This document shows positions 6,373 through 11,728 of a stretch of 11,728 bases of DNA, one piece after another (positions within the stretch are counted from its first letter, which is position 1; every line of letters starts with the position of its first letter). Under the pieces are notes generated by a model. That model had not been told where the DNA came from, did no database searches, and saw only the letters and a program-made list of their open reading frames with translations. Source of the DNA: Longimicrobiales bacterium (lineage in GTDB: Bacteria > Gemmatimonadota > Gemmatimonadetes > Longimicrobiales > Gaopeijiaceae); assembly GCA_022428035.1 (NCBI GenBank), contig JAKMDG010000467.1:1-11728 (forward strand). Direction: 5' to 3'. Position numbers and translations under genes: made by a program.

Positions 6373-8640
6373 ATGACGGGAAGAGAGGGTGCCGTCCGGG
6401 CCGTGGCTCTGATCTTCCTCTCACTCGGCTCGTGGGCGGCCCAGGCCACACCAACGTCAGCCCAGTCCCCGAGGTCGCCGCAGCAGTACCCGGTCGACCC
6501 CCTCGCCGTCCCCCGACCGGTTATCCACGCGACCCACGTCGACGAGCCTGTGGTGATCGACGGATTCCTTGACGACGCAGCCTGGGCCCGAGCCCGCGCT
6601 GATCGCAACACCTGGATCCAGACGATCCCCGACGCCGGCATGCCAGCGTCTCAGGAGACGATCCTGAGGATCATCTATGATGATCAGAACCTGTACATCG
6701 GCGCGATCCTGTATGACGACGACACGGGAAACCTGGCCATACCCGGTCTCGAGCAGGACTTCGATACACCGAACTCCGACATCTTCGGCGTTGGGATCGA
6801 CACCTATCTCGATCGCCGGAACGGCTTCTTGTGGGCCGTAAACCCGGGTGGAGCACTGTGGGACGCTCAGGCCTTCAACGACCAACGGGACATGTCTCCG
6901 GCGTGGGAAGGCATCGTCGACGTGCGCACCTCGATTAATGACTCGACGTGGATCGTTGAAATGGCGATCCCCTTCGCGACAATGCGCTTCAACCCGGTCG
7001 TTGGCGACCAGGTCTGGGGCATCAATTTCTCCCGCCGCATTCGGAGCAGGAACGAAGATGCGATCTGGGCCCCGATCCCCCTCCAGTACCGTGTCTACAA
7101 GTTCTCTCTTGCGGGGACAATGGAGGGTCTCAGTGACCTGCCGCGCGGACGAAACCTCTGGATCAAACCATACGCTCTCGGGGACCGACTGACCGGCTCA
7201 CGACACAACCCAGCCGAGCAGAGTGGCGATATCGGGCTCGACGCGAAGTGGGGCCTGACACCTCGTATGACACTCGACCTCACGGTGAATACAGACTTCA
7301 GTCAGGTCGAGGTCGATCAGGAGCAGGTAAACCTCAGTCGGTTCTCTCTCTTCTTCCCCGAACGCCGCGATTTCTTTCTGGAAAACGAGGGTACGTTCGG
7401 CTTTCAGGACACTGCGATCCGCAACTACCGTACCGGCAGCAGTCCAAGAAACTTCCGCCTCTTCAACTCCCGTCGGATCGGGTTGTCGAGCACGCGTGAG
7501 CCGCTGCCGATCGGGGGGGGAGCTCGTCTCACGGGCCGGATCGGAGACCGCTTCGAGATCGGCGTCCTCGACATGCAGACCCGATCGTTCAACGGGCTCT
7601 CCGATGGCTCGAACTACACGGCCGAGAACTTCGCAGTCGCCCGTGCCAAGGGCACGTTCGGCGCGGCAACGATCGGCGGCATGTTCATCAACCGGCAAGA
7701 GACGGGCGGAGGCGATCTCTCGGCGTACAACCGCTCTTGGGGAATCGACGCGAACGTCCAGCTTTCGCCGAACGCGCTCTTTTCCACCTACTGGGCACGT
7801 ACGGAGGACGGTGTACAGAACGGCGACGCCAACATCGCGATGCTTCAAGGCGCCTGGAGAAGTCCTTTCTGGAACATCTCAGGCCTCTTCAAGCATGTCG
7901 GAGACGGGTTCAAACCCGAGACCGGTTTCATCGACCGTACCGCGGTGCGTCGATACTTCACGACTGTGGGCATCCACCCTCAGGTGAACCGGTTCGGGAT
8001 CCGCGAGATCAACCCGTACGTGGATCTCGACGTCTATACGACCCTCGAGGACGCGCTTGAGACCCGAGGCATCGAAGCGGGCACCGTGGTGTCACTGTCG
8101 GCCGGTGGTCAGATCACCGCACGCGTTCGGGACCGGTACGAACGTCTCTTCGAGACGACGACCATCGGTGGTGTGCCGATCGCACCTGAGACCTACGAGT
8201 GGCTGGAGCCCAGCGTGCGTCTGTCTACGCGCGGTGATCTTCCGATCTTCCTGTCCGGAGGCGTGCAGTGGGGTGATTTCTACGACGGATCACGCACCTC
8301 TTACTCAGCCGACGTCACGTTCCGCCCGAACGAGCATATCGCGCTCGAACTGGGGGGACAGAGAAACGACCTCGCTCTAGGCGGCGCTGCGTTCAGTGCC
8401 GACATCTACAGCGCACGACTCCGGTACGCACTCAACACGCAGGCGTTCTTTCTGGCGTTCGTACAGTACAATGGCGCGACGGAGGAACTGATCTCGAATG
8501 TGCGCATGAACCTCATCCACGCGCCGCTTTCGGATCTCTTCCTGGTCTACACCGAGCGTCGAACCCTGGCCTCGGGTACCGCTGAGCCTCTTCTGGAACG
8601 GGGCCTGACGCTGAAGCTCACGAAGCTCCTCGCGTTCTGA
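6373..8640 (+). CDS. DUF5916 outer-membrane protein with CBM9-like N-terminal domain (copy 1)
   Basis: From ATG 6373 this encodes 755 residues. Residues 1-31 are a signal peptide with a hydrophobic core VALIFLSLGSWAA and a likely cleavage near TSA-Q. Residues about 50-250 resemble a CBM9-like beta-sandwich: PVVIDGFLDDAAW, LRIIYDDQNLYIGAILYD, WIVEMAIPFATMRF and WGINFSRRI are the hallmark strands. From about 265 to the end is the DUF5916 region with LTVNTDFSQVEVDQEQVN (303-320), RFSLFFPERRDFFLEN (323-338) and many alternating amphipathic strands ending in LTKLLAF. The terminal Phe and alternating pattern indicate a BAM-assembled outer-membrane beta-barrel. The family function is not established. 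The CBM9-like domain suggests glycan binding, so surface polysaccharide binding or uptake is an inference. The CBM9-DUF5916 order and 750-residue length are usual. A run of eight G (7513-7520) encodes part of GGG-A. The tandem paralogue begins 95 bp later. Confidence 0.92.
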   Translation: MTGREGAVRAVALIFLSLGSWAAQATPTSAQSPRSPQQYPVDPLAVPRPVIHATHVDEPVVIDGFLDDAAWARARADRNTWIQTIPDAGMPASQETILRIIYDDQNLYIGAILYDDDTGNLAIPGLEQDFDTPNSDIFGVGIDTYLDRRNGFLWAVNPGGALWDAQAFNDQRDMSPAWEGIVDVRTSINDSTWIVEMAIPFATMRFNPVVGDQVWGINFSRRIRSRNEDAIWAPIPLQYRVYKFSLAGTMEGLSDLPRGRNLWIKPYALGDRLTGSRHNPAEQSGDIGLDAKWGLTPRMTLDLTVNTDFSQVEVDQEQVNLSRFSLFFPERRDFFLENEGTFGFQDTAIRNYRTGSSPRNFRLFNSRRIGLSSTREPLPIGGGARLTGRIGDRFEIGVLDMQTRSFNGLSDGSNYTAENFAVARAKGTFGAATIGGMFINRQETGGGDLSAYNRSWGIDANVQLSPNALFSTYWARTEDGVQNGDANIAMLQGAWRSPFWNISGLFKHVGDGFKPETGFIDRTAVRRYFTTVGIHPQVNRFGIREINPYVDLDVYTTLEDALETRGIEAGTVVSLSAGGQITARVRDRYERLFETTTIGGVPIAPETYEWLEPSVRLSTRGDLPIFLSGGVQWGDFYDGSRTSYSADVTFRPNEHIALELGGQRNDLALGGAAFSADIYSARLRYALNTQAFFLAFVQYNGATEELISNVRMNLIHAPLSDLFLVYTERRTLASGTAEPLLERGLTLKLTKLLAF

Positions 8641-8703
8641 GCTCATCCGGGATCGGCCCAACGGGTCTGGTCTCCTCAACCGGACAGGCTGTTCGCGTGT
8701 CTC

Positions 8704-8729
8704 GTAGAGTGTCACTGCAATGCCTCTAC
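8704..8729 (+). promoter_or_regulatory. Hairpin just before the copy 2 start codon
   Basis: GTAGAG (8704-8709) can pair with CTCTAC (8724-8729) around a 14-nt loop, ending 6 nt before ATG 8736. In an mRNA from copy 1 through copy 2 it would cover the place where a ribosome-binding site should be. If translation starts at GTG 8697 instead, it is merely coding. A single 6-bp stem is weak evidence. Confidence 0.2.
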
Positions 8730-8735
8730 ACCGTC

Positions 8736-10955
8736 ATGATCCGCAACCGACTGAGATTTTTCCTCCTGCTCATCGTTGGTCCGGCACTCGCCATCGGTCC
8801 GCAGGCAGGCGTTGCCCAGACCCCGATCGATCTGGATGCTGCCCCGAGGCCAACCGCTTCGGCTGCGCGGGCCACAGGTCCGATCGAGATCGACGGCGTA
8901 CTCGATGATGCCACGTGGGCTGCAGCACCGGTCATTGACGAGTTCTGGCAGCAAAAGCCCGACGCGGGCATGCCATCGACCGAGCGAACCGAGGTGCGCA
9001 TCCTGTTTGACGACGGGTACCTCTACATCGGCGCGGAGCTGATGGATCAGCCGGGATACGAGCCGCTCATTCCCACGCTGCAGCGAGACCCCAACACTCG
9101 AGACGGCGATGCTTTCGGGATCATGCTCGACCCGTTCCTCGACGGAAAAACCGTCTTCTCCTTCTTCTTCAATCCCGGTGGGGCGGTCCGCGACATCCAG
9201 TCGGCTGACGACGGGCGTATCAACAATGCCGCGTGGGACGCAGCCTTCGACCTGCGGACGCGCGTCCACGACAGCGGATGGACGCTGGAGCTCGCAATTC
9301 CCTGGTCACAGCTTCGCTTCGATGCGGCACGAGACGAGCAGGTCTGGGGCCTGAATCTCCTGCGGCGTATCCGTCGGAAGAACGAGGACGCCACATGGTC
9401 GCCCATGGATCGGCGTTGGCAGATCTACGTGAGTTCGCGAGGGGGACAGCTCACCGGCGTCGACGGCCTGCGCCCGGGACGGAACCTGTCGGTAAAGCCC
9501 TTTCTGCTCGGGGCCCGACCCTCGGGTGATCTTCAAGCCGACGCCGACTCGGAAATCGACGCCGGTCTCGACCTGAAATACGGCATCACGCCCGGCATGA
9601 CGCTCGACCTGACGGTGAACACCGACTTCAGCCAGGTCGAGGTCGATCAGGAACAGGTGAACCTGACGCGCTTCTCACTCTTCTTTCCGGAGAAGCGAGA
9701 GTTCTTTCTGGAGAACGCGGGCATCTTTCAGTTCGGCGATCAGGGGAACCGCCAGACACGTTCCGGAGCCACGAACCGCGATTTCACACTGTTCTATTCA
9801 CGCCGCATCGGCCTGAGTCCCCAGGGAGCGCCGATCCCGATCCTCGGGGGGGGGCGAGTCACGGGGACGGCCGGGCCGGTGAGCCTCGGCGTGCTCAACA
9901 TGCAGACGCGTAGTCAGGACTCGTTTTCGGCCGAGAACTTCACGGTGGCGCGTGTACGTGGTGAGCCGAGCCGGGGACTCAGTATTGGCGGGATCGTCGT
10001 GAACCGTGAGGAGACCGGCGGAGGCCCGGCAGACAACCTCAGCTACGGAGTCGATGCGAACCTGCAGGCGATGAATGGCTACCTGCTGGTCCAGTCATAC
10101 CTGGCGGCAACTCAGGGGACCGCGGCGGACGGATCTCCGATCGATCGGGAGATGGCTGGCCGCGTTTCGGCGGGTTGGCGTGATCCGTTCTGGGAGATCT
10201 TCACCCTCTACCGGACGTTCGACGATGACTTCGACCCGGGTGTCGGCTTCGTGCGCCGCCGAGGCATGCAACACGGCTACGGCACGATCGGGGTTCGGCC
10301 GCGGGTGGACTGGGCCGGTATCCTCCAGCTCAATCCTTACGTCGAGCAGCATGTCTATGCGGACCTCGATGGGGATCTGCAGACGCGCCTGGGTACGGCC
10401 GGCCTCGGGCTCGACTTCCGGGACGGTAGTATGGCCAGCTTCGATGTCACGGACCGGTACGAGCGAGTCGACGAAGCCTTCTCCGTTCGTGGAGCCGAGG
10501 TTCCGGTGGGACGGTACGATTTCGTGGAGGCGTCCGCATCGTACACGCTGAGCGGAGCTCGAAAGATTTCGGGGCGCGTGAACGCGAGCGGCGGCGAATA
10601 TTTCTCCGGAAACCGTCGATCGATTGGGGGGAGCGTACTGGGGCGCCTGGGTCCACAGGTGCTGCTGAACCTCTCTCTCAACCACAACGAGATCGATCTC
10701 CCGGGTCAGGTCTCCACCACGGCAGACGTCTATGGCGCCAAGCTCGACCTCTTCTTCTCGACTACGCTGCTCACCAGCGCATTCGTGCAGTACAACGAGG
10801 CATCGGAGGAGATGGTGACCAACCTTCGCTTCCGTTGGATCCACGCACCGCTCTCGGACCTGTACATCGTGCTTACCGAACGGCGGGATACCGCTGCCAA
10901 CACGGTGCTCGACCGCTTCCTCACGGCAAAATTCACCAAGCTGCTGTCGTTCTGA
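8736..10955 (+). CDS. DUF5916 outer-membrane protein with CBM9-like N-terminal domain (copy 2)
   Basis: From ATG 8736 this encodes 739 residues, a close paralogue of the gene just upstream. MIRNRLRFFLLLIVGPALAI is a typical signal-peptide n- and h-region, with cleavage probably after GVAQ or nearby. An in-frame GTG at 8697 would add 13 residues; neither start has a good ribosome-binding site. The CBM9-like part has PIEIDGVLDDATW, VRILFDDGYLYIGAEL, WTLELAIPWSQLRF and WGLNLLRRIRRKNEDATW. The barrel part has LTVNTDFSQVEVDQEQVN (292-309), RFSLFFPEKREFFLEN, DPGVGFVRRRGMQ, WIHAPLSDLYIVLTERRD and a final FTKLLSF. Location is presumably the outer membrane, with the same unknown, possibly glycan-related, role as copy 1. 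The short gap and shared orientation suggest co-transcription. A run of nine G (9846-9854) sits at the same place in the protein as the eight-G run of copy 1. Confidence 0.92.
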   Translation: MIRNRLRFFLLLIVGPALAIGPQAGVAQTPIDLDAAPRPTASAARATGPIEIDGVLDDATWAAAPVIDEFWQQKPDAGMPSTERTEVRILFDDGYLYIGAELMDQPGYEPLIPTLQRDPNTRDGDAFGIMLDPFLDGKTVFSFFFNPGGAVRDIQSADDGRINNAAWDAAFDLRTRVHDSGWTLELAIPWSQLRFDAARDEQVWGLNLLRRIRRKNEDATWSPMDRRWQIYVSSRGGQLTGVDGLRPGRNLSVKPFLLGARPSGDLQADADSEIDAGLDLKYGITPGMTLDLTVNTDFSQVEVDQEQVNLTRFSLFFPEKREFFLENAGIFQFGDQGNRQTRSGATNRDFTLFYSRRIGLSPQGAPIPILGGGRVTGTAGPVSLGVLNMQTRSQDSFSAENFTVARVRGEPSRGLSIGGIVVNREETGGGPADNLSYGVDANLQAMNGYLLVQSYLAATQGTAADGSPIDREMAGRVSAGWRDPFWEIFTLYRTFDDDFDPGVGFVRRRGMQHGYGTIGVRPRVDWAGILQLNPYVEQHVYADLDGDLQTRLGTAGLGLDFRDGSMASFDVTDRYERVDEAFSVRGAEVPVGRYDFVEASASYTLSGARKISGRVNASGGEYFSGNRRSIGGSVLGRLGPQVLLNLSLNHNEIDLPGQVSTTADVYGAKLDLFFSTTLLTSAFVQYNEASEEMVTNLRFRWIHAPLSDLYIVLTERRDTAANTVLDRFLTAKFTKLLSF

Positions 10956-10964
10956 CTCAGAACG
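10948..10964. repeat. 17-bp perfect palindrome spanning both stop codons of converging DUF5916 genes
   Basis: CGTTCTGA-C-TCAGAACG is an exact inverted repeat centred on the single base between the two stop codons. Each arm is the end of one gene: a base pair of the preceding codon, TTC for the terminal Phe, and TGA. The symmetry follows from both genes ending with the same ..CG TTC TGA sequence. It could also serve as a small hairpin at the transcript ends, but there is no U-tract, so I do not call it a terminator. Confidence 0.7.
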
Positions 10965-11728
10965 CGATCAGGTACGTCAGCTTGGCCACACCCGTGCGCC
11001 GGAGCCACCTCGGATCGCGAGGATCCAGCAGGTCGCCTGTCAGATAGCCGGTATCCAGTACGAGGAACAGGTCGCTCCCCGGCGTGTGGATCCAGTCGAT
11101 CCGGATATTCGCCCGGAGGACCCGGGACACGTCATCCCACTGAACGAGCGCGTTAGCGAAAAGGCTCCGAGAGACTGCGCCGAGTACGTCGAGGCTCACC
11201 AGCGTCGTCGAGAAAGATCCGTCCTCAACCGGGAGGTCGATGTTGTTGCGATTCGCCGATCCGGTGAGCGTGAGGTACGGACCTGTCTTCCACATGAGCG
11301 ACCCACCGTAGCTGGTCCGGTCACCATTCCAGAACTCACCGAAGGAGACGTTGCCTGAGCCCGACAGGGTGCGACTGGTGTTCGTTCGGAAAGACCCGTC
11401 TGCAGAGAAGAACTCATAGTCTCCTTCCGCGAGCGGGCGTCCCTGAATGCTGCTGGCCTCATCGAGCCGCTCGAAGCGACGCCGCACATTCAGACTTACA
11501 AAGTTACCCGACTGAAACGTCAGCATATTGTGCGACAGCTGGCTCGATGACTGCTGATTGCCGTCCTGCCCATCGATACGGTCGACGACGAGGGCTGTAA
11601 CGAGGGAACGTGCCCAGGGGCTGCGCTCAAATCGAGGCGTATACGCGAGCGTTCCTCCGTACTTGATGATATCCCGTCGGCGCACGAAGCCGAGAGAGGG
11701 GTCGAAGTTCTCGTCGACACTCTGAAGG
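10957..11728 (-). CDS. DUF5916 outer-membrane protein, C-terminal part (copy 3, runs off the window)
   Basis: The minus-strand frame is open to the window edge; the first residues visible are LQSVDENFDPSLGFVRRRD. This matches the copy 2 segment FDDDFDPGVGFVRRRG and shows the true start is upstream, beyond base 11728. GTG at 11685 lies inside the conserved motif and is not a start. About 256 C-terminal residues are visible. They show alternating barrel strands, SLNVRRRFERLDEA (compare TDRYERVDEA in copy 2), a penultimate WIHTPGSDLFLVLDTGY and the end LTYLIAF with terminal Phe. It is more diverged from copies 1 and 2 than they are from each other, judged by eye. The N-terminal signal peptide and CBM9-like domain would be expected outside the window. 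It converges with copy 2 with one base between stops. Function is unknown, as for the other copies. Confidence 0.87.
   Translation of the reverse strand, partial: LQSVDENFDPSLGFVRRRDIIKYGGTLAYTPRFERSPWARSLVTALVVDRIDGQDGNQQSSSQLSHNMLTFQSGNFVSLNVRRRFERLDEASSIQGRPLAEGDYEFFSADGSFRTNTSRTLSGSGNVSFGEFWNGDRTSYGGSLMWKTGPYLTLTGSANRNNIDLPVEDGSFSTTLVSLDVLGAVSRSLFANALVQWDDVSRVLRANIRIDWIHTPGSDLFLVLDTGYLTGDLLDPRDPRWLRRTGVAKLTYLIAF

Noticed and set aside
7198..7848. Long minus-strand open frame of 216 residues inside DUF5916 copy 1
   Set aside because: It lies fully antisense to a confidently assigned gene and has Arg/Glu/Val-rich shadow composition.
10095..10844. Long minus-strand open frame of 249 residues inside DUF5916 copy 2
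   Set aside because: It is an antisense shadow of the real gene with no recognisable domain; such frames are common in GC-rich genes.

Overview
The window is GC-rich (roughly 60-65% by eye) and bacterial, with dense gene packing and mostly weak Shine-Dalgarno sequences. Three DUF5916-type outer-membrane barrel proteins lie side by side. That family is typically multi-copy in Gemmatimonadota and some Bacteroidota, and with the high GC this points to an uncultured Gemmatimonadota-like organism. This is an inference from gene content, not from a marker gene.

Region 1 (1-3275, plus strand) is a likely catabolic operon of three enzymes. It starts with a 5'-truncated Asp/Glu-racemase / maleate-isomerase / arylmalonate-decarboxylase-type protein. 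Next is an AMP-forming acyl-CoA ligase that resembles the oxalate-CoA ligase (Pcs60/AAE3) group. Last is a ketopantoate-reductase-like NAD(P)H oxidoreductase whose GTG start overlaps the ligase stop by 4 bp. Together they look like a pathway that isomerises or decarboxylates a small carboxylic acid, activates it to a CoA thioester and reduces or oxidises a 2-oxo/2-hydroxy acid. The substrate cannot be read from the sequence.

Region 2 (3298-4845, minus strand) is a divergent Nramp-superfamily membrane transporter. It ends 22 bp from the operon, tail to tail. It lacks the canonical DPGN (TM1) and MPH (TM6) metal-binding motifs and carries a long hydrophilic loop after TM6, so its substrate may not be Mn/Fe. 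A small unrecognised protein (5153-5443, plus) and about 470 bp without a supported gene follow.

Region 3 (5917-6110, minus strand) is a stand-alone tRNA-Ile(GAU) gene with a plausible promoter and a clear rho-independent terminator.

Region 4 (6373 to the end) holds three DUF5916 paralogues: two in tandem on plus, and the C-terminal part of a third on minus. The second and third converge with one base between their stop codons. All three end in a terminal Phe with the same preceding motif, as expected of BAM-assembled outer-membrane barrels. The two complete copies carry runs of 8 and 9 G at the same homologous position, which could be slippage-prone.

No CRISPR array, transposase, integrase or defence system is visible. 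The most distinctive items are the DUF5916 trio with its poly-G tracts and the non-canonical Nramp-type transporter.
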